Assembly: GCF_001908025.1 (NCBI RefSeq)
Contig: NZ_MQMG01000002.1
Location: 84,759 to 148,758, forward strand
Source: Geobacillus proteiniphilus
GTDB lineage: Bacteria > Bacillota > Bacilli > Bacillales > Anoxybacillaceae
Direction of reading: 5' to 3'
DNA length: 64,000 nucleotides
Both the position numbers and the translations under genes were made by a program. The notes below the pieces were generated by a model. It had not been told where the DNA came from and ran no database searches. It saw only the letters and a list, made by a program, of their open reading frames with translations. Below, piece by piece: positions 17,578-26,102 of the stretch. Positions within the stretch are counted from its first letter, which is position 1; each line of letters opens with the position of its first letter.

Positions 17578-19050
17578 TTATTTTCCGCTTGCTGCCTTTG
17601 TTTCTCGCGCTTTGTAGTCATACTCCCAAAAATCGGCCCCTTCAATGCCGAGCTTCGCCGGGTCAAACACCGGGTCTCTCCCTTCTTTTTTCTGCTGTTC
17701 ATAGTCTTTTAACACCTTGAGCGCCGGTTTGGCCAACAGCAAGATCGCGATCAAGTTCAACCACGCCATGCTGCCGACGCCGATGTCGCCGAGCATCCAA
17801 GCGAGTTCAGCCGTTTTTACTGAACCGTAAAAGACAACGCCTAGCATGACGATCTTCAACGCAAACTGGAACGCTCGGACGTTTTTCCATTTCAGCAGCC
17901 GTCCTAAGTACGCGATGTTCGTCTCCGCCATATAGTAGTAGGCCATAATGGTTGTAAATGCAAAGAAGAACAATGCAACTGCGACAAACGGTGCACCGAG
18001 ATCCGGGAAGACGGTTTCCACCGCCTTTTGCGTGTAAATCGGCCCAGGCTTGACATCGCCAAGCGTTTGCACGATCGGCGCTTTTCCTTCCGGTGTGACG
18101 TTGTACATGCCGGTCATTAAAATCATAAAGGCCGTCGCCGAGCAGACAAACCATGTGTCAATATAAACCGAAAACGCCTGAACGAGGCCTTGCTTCGCTG
18201 GGTGCGACACTTCGGCCGCAGCCGCTGCATGCGGCGCCGTCCCTTGTCCCGCCTCGTTCGAGTAAATGCCGCGCTTGACCCCCCACGAGATGGCCGCCCC
18301 TAAAATGCCGCCGAACGCAGCATCGGCGCCAAACGCGCTGCGGAAAATAAGACCGAGCACTTCCGGCAGTTTCTCAATATTCACCACAACGATAATGACT
18401 GCCATTAAAATATAGCCGATGGCCATAAACGGCACGATGAATTCCGCTGCCCGGGCGATGCGCTTTACACCGCCTAAAATGATGATACCTAGCAAAACGA
18501 CAATCCCGATCCCTGTTATCGCCGGATGAATAGAAAAGGCATTTTTCATCCCCTCAGCAATACTGTTGGCCTGAACGCCCGGAAGAAGGACGCCGGTCGC
18601 CAGTACCGTGACGACGGCAAACAGCACGGCATACCATTTCCATTTCAACCCTTTTTCAATATAATAGGCAGGTCCGCCGCGAAACTGACCGTCTTGTTTC
18701 GTCTTGTACACCTGAGCCAACGCCGCTTCAACGAACGCCGAACCGGCTCCGACGAAGGCAATGAGCCACATCCAAAACACCGCACCTGGACCGCCGTAGG
18801 CGATCGCCGTAGCCACCCCAGCGATGTTCCCCGTGCCGACCCGGCCGGAGAGCGCCAATGAAAGCGCCTGGAATGACGAAATTCCTTCGTCTGAACTTTT
18901 GCCGCGGAACATTTGTCTGATCATCTCTGCAAAATGCCGAAGCTGCAAAAAACGGGTTGATAGCGAAAAAAACAAGCCAACGACAATGCAAAGGATGATC
19001 AACGCCGGGCTCCAAACAAGATTACTGACCGTCTCCACCCATTTCTCCAT
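17578..19050 (-). CDS. Sodium:alanine/glycine symporter (AGCS family)
   Basis: A 490-residue secondary transporter with about 10-11 hydrophobic segments. ALSGRVGTGNIAGVATAIAYGGPGAVFWMW near residues 70-100 is the AGCS signature, and GVKRGIYSNEAGQGTAPHAAAAA the second conserved block. It imports alanine or glycine (perhaps glutamine, as in B. subtilis AlsT) with Na+. ATG 19050 follows AAAGGGGATG; the frame extends upstream to 19116 without a ribosome site. Monocistronic. Confidence 0.87.
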   Translation of the reverse strand: MEKWVETVSNLVWSPALIILCIVVGLFFSLSTRFLQLRHFAEMIRQMFRGKSSDEGISSFQALSLALSGRVGTGNIAGVATAIAYGGPGAVFWMWLIAFVGAGSAFVEAALAQVYKTKQDGQFRGGPAYYIEKGLKWKWYAVLFAVVTVLATGVLLPGVQANSIAEGMKNAFSIHPAITGIGIVVLLGIIILGGVKRIARAAEFIVPFMAIGYILMAVIIVVVNIEKLPEVLGLIFRSAFGADAAFGGILGAAISWGVKRGIYSNEAGQGTAPHAAAAAEVSHPAKQGLVQAFSVYIDTWFVCSATAFMILMTGMYNVTPEGKAPIVQTLGDVKPGPIYTQKAVETVFPDLGAPFVAVALFFFAFTTIMAYYYMAETNIAYLGRLLKWKNVRAFQFALKIVMLGVVFYGSVKTAELAWMLGDIGVGSMAWLNLIAILLLAKPALKVLKDYEQQKKEGRDPVFDPAKLGIEGADFWEYDYKARETKAASGK

Positions 19051-19087
19051 CCATTCATCCCCTTTCTTTTCTATAAATACAAATTTT

Positions 19088-19116
19088 ATTATAAAATATT
19101 TATATTTTTCTGTCAT
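19088..19116 (-). promoter_or_regulatory. Predicted promoter of the AGCS symporter gene
   Basis: Leftward: ATGACA (19116-19111), 17 bases, TATAAT (19093-19088), about 38 bases before the start. A near-consensus sigma-A promoter in AT-rich DNA. Confidence 0.65.
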
Positions 19117-19142
19117 TATACTTGTAAAAAAATCTTCCCCGC

Positions 19143-20297
19143 TTAGGAGGAAGATGTCCTTTTCATTTGACCGAGACGATACACAGAGGCAATATGCCGC
19201 GCCGTTTGTGTCACATAATGTTCCGCCTGCTCCAACGCTTTTTCCAGTGACACAACGCCTGGAACGATCGTAAACAGCGCGTCGATGCCATGATCCAACA
19301 CGACGGCGCTGTCGTCGCCCAACGACCCGGCGATGCCGATGACCGGGACGCCGAACCGTTTCGCTGTCTTGGCGACGCCGATCGGCGTTTTGCCGAACAC
19401 CGTCTGTCCATCGATCCGCCCTTCGCCGGTGATGACCAAGTCAGCGTCTTTGACGCGCTCCGCGAGCTGAACCGTCTCGATCACAATCTCCACGCCGCGC
19501 TTCAGCTCGGCCGGGAGAAACGCGAGCAGCCCTGCCCCCAAACCGCCGGCCGCGCCAGCGCCGGGAATGTCGCCGACTTGTTTACCGAGCTCGCGGCGGA
19601 TGACATCAGCGTAATGCGCTAAATTCTGGTCGAGGACCGCGACCATGTCCGGCGTCGCTCCCTTTTGCGGACCGAAAATGGCGGACGCTCCGTTCGGCCC
19701 AGTGAGCGGGTTGTCGACGTCGCACGCCACGTCAATGCGGACTCCCCCAAGACGCGGGTCGAGACCGGAAAGGTCAATCGCATGCAAATCGGCCAGCGCG
19801 CCGCCGCCCGGACCGATGTCGCGGCCGTCTTCGTCCAAAAGCCGCCCCCCGAGCGCCTGCACCATGCCGGCCCCACCGTCGTTCGTCGCGCTGCCGCCGA
19901 TGCCGATGATGAGGTGGGTGGCGCCGGCATCCAGCGCTGCAAGGATCAACTCCCCTGTCCCTCGCGTCGTCGTCACCAACGGGTTGCGCCGGTCGCGCGG
20001 GACAAGGTGCAATCCCGAGGCGGCGGCCATTTCAATCACCGCCGTCTTCCCATCGCCAAGCAAGCCAAAAAACGCCCGCACCGGCTCGCCGAGCGGCCCG
20101 GTCACTTCCGTTTCGACGATGCGGCCGCCGGTCGCATCAACGAGCGACCGCACCGTCCCTTCCCCGCCGTCGGCCATCGGCACCTTAACGTATTCCGCCT
20201 CCGGAAACACCGTGCGGAACCCGCGCTCGACCGCCTCGGCGACTTCGAGCGCAGAAAGGCTTTCTTTAAATGAATCAGGGGCAATGACAATTTTCAT
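19143..20297 (-). CDS. glxK: Glycerate kinase (type II, GlxK/GarK family)
   Basis: A 384-residue glycerate kinase of the GlxK/GarK family (about 380 residues). MKIVIAPDSFKESLSALEVAEA, VPMADGGEGTVRSLVDATGG, and IIGIGGSATNDGGAGMVQALGG are the family motifs. It phosphorylates D-glycerate, most likely to 2-phosphoglycerate in this family. Start ATG 20297 follows GAGGAGGG. A decayed transporter-like reading frame lies just upstream on the same strand, which may have been its permease partner. Confidence 0.87.
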   Translation of the reverse strand: MKIVIAPDSFKESLSALEVAEAVERGFRTVFPEAEYVKVPMADGGEGTVRSLVDATGGRIVETEVTGPLGEPVRAFFGLLGDGKTAVIEMAAASGLHLVPRDRRNPLVTTTRGTGELILAALDAGATHLIIGIGGSATNDGGAGMVQALGGRLLDEDGRDIGPGGGALADLHAIDLSGLDPRLGGVRIDVACDVDNPLTGPNGASAIFGPQKGATPDMVAVLDQNLAHYADVIRRELGKQVGDIPGAGAAGGLGAGLLAFLPAELKRGVEIVIETVQLAERVKDADLVITGEGRIDGQTVFGKTPIGVAKTAKRFGVPVIGIAGSLGDDSAVVLDHGIDALFTIVPGVVSLEKALEQAEHYVTQTARHIASVYRLGQMKRTSSS

Positions 20298-20455
20298 TCT
20301 TTTTCCCTCCTCTTTTGTCTCCATCCAAACACTGGCAACCAAAAGTCATCGGGAACGGCCGCCTTGGCATAAACGATGACAGCACCCTCCAACTATAATG
20401 TTGTTCGCCAACCGAAGCGCTACTTCCTTTGTGCGCAAACAAGTCGGCCAACATA

Positions 20456-20640
20456 CTATGCAACGAGCAAGCCATGGCTGCCCGTAGCCGTCATGAGCGG
20501 GAAAAGAGAAGCGCCAAACACCTCGGCCGCCGCAATCGTATTCGGATTCGGCGATATGATATTTCCGGCCTTTCCGTCGCCGACAACGCCGCAATCGCGC
20601 TAGCTGTACTGGAAGAACCACCCATGCTTTATATGCTTCC
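20456..20640 (-). pseudogene. Decayed transporter-like gene upstream of glycerate kinase
   Basis: In one minus-strand frame, just before a TAG at 20456-20458, the DNA reads GKAGNIISPNPNTIAAAEVF and then SLFPLMTATGSHGLLVA. The Ser-Pro-Asn-Pro-Asn block and hydrophobic flank look like part of a membrane transporter. The preceding stretch (SSTASAIAAL) continues in a different frame, so at least one frameshift and a stop have broken it. No start or full ORF exists. Its position before a glycerate kinase suggests a glycerate or gluconate-type permease, but the family assignment is a guess. Confidence 0.35.
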
Positions 20641-20784
20641 CTTTTCATTCAGCGAAACAAGCGCGATCCAGCTGTATTGTTCACTAAAGAATCGGCATCG
20701 ATTTGAGCCAGCTTTCACTCAATATGTGTCAAATTTTGTGGAAAAAAGGCGAAAAACAACGCCATTTCGTCTATTTTCACTATT

Positions 20785-20812
20785 TTCACAATTGTGTATA
20801 TAGTACTATAAT
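20785..20812 (+). promoter_or_regulatory. Predicted promoter of the diguanylate cyclase gene
   Basis: TTCACA (20785-20790), 16 bases, TATAAT (20807-20812). The palindrome CACAATTGTG (20787-20796) overlaps the -35 and could be an operator. The start codon is about 200 bases downstream, leaving a long leader. Confidence 0.6.
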
Positions 20813-20822
20813 AGATGTAACC

Positions 20823-20960
20823 ATATGTTCGTTTGTTCCAATTGGGAACATATTGATTCTATAAAAAAATGGCGGTTTCCAAATTCACCATCCGCCATCG
20901 CCTGCTATAACCCGTATTTTTGCTGAAAGCCACTGGCATGGAGTGGCCATCCTCTTTTTT
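20823..20960 (+). promoter_or_regulatory. Structured leader with three hairpins and a T run, candidate attenuator
   Basis: Three inverted repeats follow each other in the leader: ATATGTTC/GAACATAT (20823-20852, overlapping the near-palindrome TGTTCCAATTGGGAACA at 20834-20850), ATGGCGG/CCGCCAT (20869-20898), and GCCACT/AGTGGC (about 20929-20947) followed by TCCTCTTTTTT. The last has weak terminator form. No known riboswitch motif was recognised. The 20641-20784 stretch before the promoter shows no gene. Confidence 0.4.
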
Positions 20961-21020
20961 GGCATCACTTCGCCAACGCCGAAGTTGTCAGAGGTCAGAT
21001 TTATAGGAGAGAGAGCCGAG

Positions 21021-22259
21021 ATGTTACTCCGAGCACGACCGATCATTTTTACTGTTTTTTCCGCATCCATTGTTGTTGTTTTTGTGTCAGAACCGCCTTC
21101 CTTCGATCGCACCTATGTCATCGCTTTGCTGTTTTATTGGCTGTTTTCTAGCTTGTATTCACACTTGCGCGTCATCGACAAAACGAAAAACAATATTCCC
21201 GTTGATTACGGCATTAACTATAGCTTATCGTTCGCCTTATTTGCCGGCCCGCTCGGGCTGTTTATCTTTGAAACATTGTTTCGCTTGACTGAACATATGG
21301 CAAAAAAATATTTGAAAACAGCGGAACCGGATGAATGGCTGCACACATTGTACAACATCGGCTCTTTTGTGATGTTCAATTCACTAGCGTTTGCCTTATA
21401 CAATCTCCTTGGTCCGCTGTTTCAGTCTGTTCCGCTTATCGGCTTTTGGCTGCTTCTGTTTCTGCTCGTCGTCATCGTTTCATTTTTGACTGATTGCTGC
21501 CTCATCGTCATTTTTTATATGACCGGCGACATTCGGACGCAGCGCGAGGCGCTGGATTTTATTAAGACGAGAAGCTGGATGGACATGGGAAAAACGGCGC
21601 TGACAAACGGCCTGTTATTTCTCTTTTTGCAAGAACAGCGGTGGGATATGCTCTTGAGCTTATTTTTGCTTAATTACTTCGTCAGCCGCTCGTTCTTTTC
21701 CAAGTCGCAAAGCATCCAGCATAAACTAGAGCGCGATCAGTTTGAAAAAATGGCATACACCGACTTTCTGACCGGCGTCCATAACCGCGCCTACATGGAC
21801 AAAACGATCACCAAGTTAAACGGAACAGGCGAATGGATTGGCGTCGTCGTCGCCGATATCGACAATTTTAAAGCGATTAACGACACGTACAACCATGCCG
21901 TCGGCGACGAGGTGATCCGCCATTTTGCCTCGACATTGAAACAGTTTCTCAAAGAGGGCGATTTTTTGTTCCGCAGCGGCGGCGAAGAATTTACGATGTT
22001 TTTGCGCCATCGCACGTTTGAAGAAAGCGTCCAGCTTGTCGAACAAATGCGGGAAACAGTGCGCCATAGCACTGTGTTGGTCGATTACATGGCGGCGAAA
22101 CGTCCCATTGCCTATACGTCGTCCTTTGGCCTTTACTTTTGTCAAGCAGAAGGAACGATGTCGATTGAAAAAGCGTACATTTATGCCGACCATTTATTGC
22201 TCCGTTCGAAAGAAAGCGGCAAAAATAAAGTATCAGCCCAATGCGGGGGAGTTGCGTGA
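21021..22259 (+). CDS. Membrane-anchored diguanylate cyclase (GGDEF)
   Basis: 412 residues: about six hydrophobic segments in the first 220 residues, then a GGDEF domain from about residue 240 (YTDFLTGVHNRAYMDK to the end). The active-site loop reads RSGGEEF, a catalytically competent GGEEF variant, and VVADIDNFKAINDTYNHAVGDEVI carries the metal and substrate residues. It would make c-di-GMP from GTP at the membrane. No RxxD inhibitory site is seen five residues before GGEEF (EGDFLFRSGGEEF). ATG 21021 follows TAGGAGAG. The N-terminal sensor resembles no domain I can name. Confidence 0.83.
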   Translation: MLLRARPIIFTVFSASIVVVFVSEPPSFDRTYVIALLFYWLFSSLYSHLRVIDKTKNNIPVDYGINYSLSFALFAGPLGLFIFETLFRLTEHMAKKYLKTAEPDEWLHTLYNIGSFVMFNSLAFALYNLLGPLFQSVPLIGFWLLLFLLVVIVSFLTDCCLIVIFYMTGDIRTQREALDFIKTRSWMDMGKTALTNGLLFLFLQEQRWDMLLSLFLLNYFVSRSFFSKSQSIQHKLERDQFEKMAYTDFLTGVHNRAYMDKTITKLNGTGEWIGVVVADIDNFKAINDTYNHAVGDEVIRHFASTLKQFLKEGDFLFRSGGEEFTMFLRHRTFEESVQLVEQMRETVRHSTVLVDYMAAKRPIAYTSSFGLYFCQAEGTMSIEKAYIYADHLLLRSKESGKNKVSAQCGGVA

Positions 22260-22421
22260 GGAGGTGGCCCCTTTTCCCTCCCGGTTGATTCCAAGCCCGT
22301 ATGAAAAGGCGCCGCCTCTACAATGGCACAGAGATCGCATAACCGCAAGCAGGCAGCGGGAAATTCGTTGACGCCGAAGCTAGCTGGTAAAGGCGTTCTC
22401 GGATTTGGCGTTGATCGACCT

Positions 22422-22901
22422 TTATTTATGATACGGTTCGCCGCGGTTAATCCGAAATGCGCGGTAAATTTGCTCGAGCAAAATGAGGCGCATCAGCTGG
22501 TGTGGAAACGTCATTTTCGAAAACGACAACGTCTCGTCGGCGCGCGCCATCACTTGTTTGCTTAAGCCGAGCGAGCCGCCGATGACGAACACCACTTTGC
22601 TTTTGCCGTAGGTGGCGAGCTCATCGAGACGGGCGGCGAATTGCTCGGACGATTTCATCTTCCCTTCAATCGCGAGCACGATGACGTGGGCGTCATGCGG
22701 AATTTTCGCCAGCAGCCGTTCTCCTTCGCGCTCTTTGATTTGTTCCTCCTCAAGTTCGCTCGCCCGCTCCGGCGTTTTTTCATCAGCGACTTCGATGATG
22801 TCGATTTTGGCGTACGCGGACAGACGCTTTGTATATTCATTAATTCCAGCGATTAAATATTTTTCCTTCAATTTACCCACAGCGACAATGGAAATATGCA
22901 C
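22422..22901 (-). CDS. rlmH: 23S rRNA (pseudouridine1915-N3)-methyltransferase
   Basis: A 159-residue SPOUT methyltransferase that methylates pseudouridine 1915 in helix 69 of 23S r[18 protein letters not shown] at the N-terminus, [14 protein letters not shown] and the C-terminal knot [30 protein letters not shown] are diagnostic, with the usual length. The start is GTG 22901, placed after AGGGGT; the frame continues upstream without a ribosome site. It is the yydA of B. subtilis and lies in the same neighbourhood (walRK side of oriC). It converges on the diguanylate cyclase gene; no obvious terminator in the 160 bases between them. Confidence 0.93.
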   Translation of the reverse strand: MHISIVAVGKLKEKYLIAGINEYTKRLSAYAKIDIIEVADEKTPERASELEEEQIKEREGERLLAKIPHDAHVIVLAIEGKMKSSEQFAARLDELATYGKSKVVFVIGGSLGLSKQVMARADETLSFSKMTFPHQLMRLILLEQIYRAFRINRGEPYHK

Positions 22902-22926
22902 AAACAACCCCTGCCTTATAAACAGC

Positions 22927-23052
22927 TTATCAACAGAATTTATCCACATATACACAACACATATCCACATGTTGTGAAAAAACTGTTATCCTCCTACGAG
23001 ATATACAGCTTGTTTCGAGCAAAAATGGCACTGTTTTTCGCTGTTGTCCACA
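22927..23052. promoter_or_regulatory. Group of DnaA-box-like sites between rlmH and the CxxH/CxxC gene
   Basis: Within 43 bases are TTATCAACA (22927-22935), a perfect TTATCCACA (22940-22948) and ATATCCACA (22961-22969); TTGTCCACA (23044-23052) follows inside the next gene. Three differ from the box by one base. Being 30 kb from oriC and clustered, they may bind DnaA as a regulatory group. Confidence 0.5.
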
Positions 23053-23138
23053 GGCAGGAGATCCGGCGCCTGTTCCGTTTCATCTACATATTGATCAATG
23101 GCGATGTCGACATGTTCTTCACATGTGAATATCATCAT
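22986..23138 (-). CDS. CxxH/CxxC mini-protein (small, putative metal-binding)
   Basis: A 50-residue ORF: it starts MMIFTCEEHVDIAIDQYVDE, contains QCHFCSKQAVY and ends LVGG. The C-x2-H and C-x2-C pairs probably bind a zinc ion; this is the pattern of the conserved Bacillales CxxH/CxxC family, of unknown function. AAAGGAGTGAG precedes ATG 23138; ATG 23135 is equally possible. It sits between rlmH and htrC, as its relative does in B. subtilis as far as I recall. Overlapping plus-strand frames look non-coding. Confidence 0.75.
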   Translation of the reverse strand: MMIFTCEEHVDIAIDQYVDETEQAPDLLPVDNSEKQCHFCSKQAVYLVGG

Positions 23139-23156
23139 TCTCACTCCTTTCCTTGT

Positions 23157-23183
23157 GGAAAAAAGAAGGAGCGTTTCCGCTCC
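23157..23183 (-). terminator. Terminator of the wal operon after htrC
   Basis: Leftward, GGAGCG-GAAA-CGCTCC is followed by TTCTTTTTT, 17 bases beyond the htrC stop. Confidence 0.8.
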
Positions 23184-23199
23184 CTCCGTCCGTTTTCGT

Positions 23200-24417
23200 T
23201 TAATACGACTCGCGCGCCAGCTTCATCGTGACCGTGCGTTTTTTCCCATCACGATAAAACGTGACTTCCATCTGGTCTCCGATCGATTTTTTCGTATACA
23301 AATACTTGCGCAAATCAAGCACGTTGCGGATTTTTTCACCGTCAAGCGCGACGATGACATCAAACTGCTTTAAGCCCGCCTGTGCGGCCGGCGACATCGG
23401 CACGACTTGAATGACCGCCGCTCCTTCCGTTACGTTCGGCGGCAAATGGAGCGTCGCCTGCAAATGGTACGATGGGATGTCGCTTAGCGATCGAAGTTCA
23501 ACGCCCATATACGGACGGCGCACTTGTCCGTATTTTTCCAAGTCCGAAATGATCGGAATGGCCGTGTTGATCGGGATAGCGAACCCGATGCCTTCGACCG
23601 CCTCTTGGGCGATTTTCATCGAGTTGATGCCGATGACTTGCCCTTTGATATTGACAAGAGCGCCGCCGCTGTTGCCCGGATTGATCGCCGCATCTGTCTG
23701 CAACACTTCTGCGTTCCAGTCTGGAGCGCCGTCTTGGTCCAAATCGACTTCGACCGTCCGGTTCGTTCCGGAAATAATGCCTTGCGTCACCGAGCCGGCA
23801 AACTGCAAGCCGAGCGGGTTGCCGATGGCAATGACCGGCTCGCCTGGCTTCACCGTATCGGAGTTGCCGAACTGGGCGACTTTTTTCACATGCTTCGCAT
23901 CAATTTCCAAGACAGCTAAATCCATAAGCACATCGCTGCCAAGCAGCTTTGCCGGCACTCTCGTCCCATCTTTGAGGCTCACTTCGAGCTGACTGGCGTT
24001 TTCAACAACATGATGGTTCGTGACGATAAACGCCCGGTCTCCCGCTTTCTTGTAAATGACGCCCGATCCGACGCCAGCCTCGCCTCCTTGCGACCAGAAG
24101 CTGGCTTCTTGAATGTTGACAACGCCGACAACCGCATCCGACACTTGGTCAATCGCCTTCGTCACCGCCGTCGTCACATCAACGGAAACGTTCTGCCGAA
24201 TCGGCGGAGCTCCGTTTCCTCCCTCCGGCTCTTCCTCTGCGCCTTGCGGCGGCACAGCATCATACGGGAGGATATCCCAACGGGAAAGCGCCGGAATGGA
24301 CATGAGGACGAGCAGTCCTCCTAGCACGGCGCCGACAAGCGCAGAAACAAACGATCCGCTGCGCCGCTTCCTCCTCGTTTGTTCGTACGGCTCATAATGG
24401 TCGTCGTAATATCCCAT
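23200..24417 (-). CDS. htrC: HtrA-like membrane serine protease (HtrC)
   Basis: 405 residues: a short cytoplasmic N-terminus, one transmembrane helix (about residues 22-44), a trypsin-like protease domain with the triad His (VTNHHVVEN), Asp (SDVLMDLAVLEI) and Ser (NPGNSGGALVN), and one C-terminal PDZ domain (AAQAGLKQFDVIVALDGEKI). It is the extracytoplasmic quality-control protease found last in the B. subtilis walRKHIJ-htrC operon. ATG 24417 follows GGAAAGGA. The 101-base gap to walJ holds no terminator, so it is probably co-transcribed. Confidence 0.9.
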   Translation of the reverse strand: MGYYDDHYEPYEQTRRKRRSGSFVSALVGAVLGGLLVLMSIPALSRWDILPYDAVPPQGAEEEPEGGNGAPPIRQNVSVDVTTAVTKAIDQVSDAVVGVVNIQEASFWSQGGEAGVGSGVIYKKAGDRAFIVTNHHVVENASQLEVSLKDGTRVPAKLLGSDVLMDLAVLEIDAKHVKKVAQFGNSDTVKPGEPVIAIGNPLGLQFAGSVTQGIISGTNRTVEVDLDQDGAPDWNAEVLQTDAAINPGNSGGALVNIKGQVIGINSMKIAQEAVEGIGFAIPINTAIPIISDLEKYGQVRRPYMGVELRSLSDIPSYHLQATLHLPPNVTEGAAVIQVVPMSPAAQAGLKQFDVIVALDGEKIRNVLDLRKYLYTKKSIGDQMEVTFYRDGKKRTVTMKLARESY

Positions 24418-24518
24418 GCTCACCATCCTTTCCGCATTCGTCTCCATCCCTCATTATAATCATGAACAGGAGAAAAAATCCAACAAATGCGTTTCCCTCA
24501 GTTTCGGCAAAACGGGCT

Positions 24519-25313
24519 TTATACATACGCCAGCGCCGTCGCCCGACGCGGATCGGTATCGTACAAATGAAAGCGGGCGCCGACCGTCAAGCCTTTCTGT
24601 TCCAACACTTGCGCCACGGTCATGCGCGCCAGCTCTTTCATATTGTTATCTTGGCTCAAATGGGCCAAATAAATTTGCTTTGTCCGGTCGCCGATCACGT
24701 CAGCAAGCGCCAAACCCGCTTCCTCATTCGAAATATGGCCGACATCGCTTAAAATGCGGCGCTTGACGTTCCATGGGTACTTCCCCATCCGCAACATGCC
24801 AACGTCGTGATTGCTTTCAAACACGAACACATCCGCATTTTCAATCGTCTTTTTCATCCGCTCACTCACATAGCCGGTATCAGTGAGCAACACAAGCTTT
24901 TTCCCTTCATAGTGGAAAACGTAAAACATCGGCTCGGCGGCGTCATGGGAGACGCCGAACGATTCGACGTCGACATCGCCGAACGTCCTTACCGCGCCGA
25001 GTGGAAAGACAAATTTTTGCTCGGCCGGAATGTCGCCGACCGCTTGTTCCATCGCCCGCCACGTTTTTTCATTCGCATACACCGGCAGCCGGTATTTGCG
25101 GGCGAGGACGCCAAGCCCTTTAATATGGTCACTATGTTCATGGGTGACAAGCAACGCATCAAGCTGTTTCGGATGGCGGCCGATTTCAACAAACAGCTCC
25201 TCAAGCTGCTTGCCGCTCAAACCGGCGTCAACAAGCAGGCGCTGGCGATCTGTCTCAATGTAAAAGGCGTTGCCGGTGCTGCCGCTGGCCAGCACACTAA
25301 ATCGCATCGTCAT
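24519..25313 (-). CDS. walJ: MBL-fold exonuclease-like protein WalJ (YycJ)
   Basis: A 264-residue metallo-beta-lactamase-fold protein. [12 protein letters not shown] near residues 57-68 is the HxHxDH metal motif; LLTDTGY and AHLSQDNN supply further ligands. WalJ/YycJ is reported to link cell-wall signalling and DNA replication or repair and to have 5' exonuclease activity in B. subtilis relatives. The ribosome site GGAG lies in the last walI codons (CTG GAG TGA), so translation is likely coupled. Confidence 0.9.
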   Translation of the reverse strand: MTMRFSVLASGSTGNAFYIETDRQRLLVDAGLSGKQLEELFVEIGRHPKQLDALLVTHEHSDHIKGLGVLARKYRLPVYANEKTWRAMEQAVGDIPAEQKFVFPLGAVRTFGDVDVESFGVSHDAAEPMFYVFHYEGKKLVLLTDTGYVSERMKKTIENADVFVFESNHDVGMLRMGKYPWNVKRRILSDVGHISNEEAGLALADVIGDRTKQIYLAHLSQDNNMKELARMTVAQVLEQKGLTVGARFHLYDTDPRRATALAYV

Positions 25314-25319
25314 GTTCTT

Positions 25320-26102
25320 TCACTCCAGCACATTTCCTTGATCATTGATCACTTGCCCTTCAAACGCATTGACGAAATAGTCTTCCTTCCGATTGACAAC
25401 GATATGCCAAGTTGGAGTCAACACTTGGGATGCAGTAAATTGAACAAGCCCGTAATAGCCAAGCTCCACTTTCGTGACGCGGTCGCCCGGCTGCAAATGC
25501 CCTTTTCGGTACAACGTCTCAATGGCTTTAATCGCCGGGACGATATCTTGCTTCCGCTCGTACTTTTCCAATTCGCTGAGCATCGTCTGTTCATACGACA
25601 ACGCTTCCCGTCTCCCGTTGACATGGATGACGAGCTTGCTGTTTTCATTGCCGTAAATCATCTTGCCGTCATACACTTGGTAGCAGGTCAAGATTCCTTG
25701 TTTTTCATCAAACGACCAAAAGGCATATTGCCCACCACCGATGATGTAGCGCTGCAAAAACTCACGCAGCTGGTATGGATCGTCAATCGGCAGCGCAACC
25801 GGATCAATGAACGTCCCTTTGACTTTCGTTTCTCCTTCGATTTTCACTTTTTGCCCGGGCAGCTTTTTTACATCCGCCATGGTGAATGAGCGGCTTTTGC
25901 CGCTGACATACGCCGCTTTCGTCACTTCTTTCGGCAACTCGACGTACGTAATGCCGTTCGCCTCAAGCTGCTCTTCAATCGTCGTTTCCAAAATGACATC
26001 GAGCTGGCTGCTGTTTCGTTTTTCCATAAACTGATAGCCTAAAAAGCAGTCGAGGATGAGGAACACGATAATAAAAATCGTCTTCGTTTTACTCCAGTCC
26101 AT
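25320..26102 (-). CDS. walI: WalK regulator WalI (YycI)
   Basis: A 260-residue bitopic membrane protein: a short N-terminus MDWSKTKT, one helix (IFIIVFLILDCFLGYQF), and an extracytoplasmic YycI domain. With WalH it binds WalK in the membrane and restrains its activity in B. subtilis. ATG 26102 follows GAGGAGGGGGAA; the start overlaps the end of walH by 14 bases, as in a coupled operon. Confidence 0.9.
   Translation of the reverse strand: MDWSKTKTIFIIVFLILDCFLGYQFMEKRNSSQLDVILETTIEEQLEANGITYVELPKEVTKAAYVSGKSRSFTMADVKKLPGQKVKIEGETKVKGTFIDPVALPIDDPYQLREFLQRYIIGGGQYAFWSFDEKQGILTCYQVYDGKMIYGNENSKLVIHVNGRREALSYEQTMLSELEKYERKQDIVPAIKAIETLYRKGHLQPGDRVTKVELGYYGLVQFTASQVLTPTWHIVVNRKEDYFVNAFEGQVINDQGNVLE

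Noticed and set aside
20820..20960. c-di-GMP (GEMM) or fluoride riboswitch before the diguanylate cyclase
   Set aside because: Hairpins are present but the conserved core bases of those classes are not seen.
24807..25889. 360-codon plus-strand ORF opposite walJ/walI
   Set aside because: It is a mirror of strongly conserved minus-strand genes, has no ribosome site and no recognisable protein motif.
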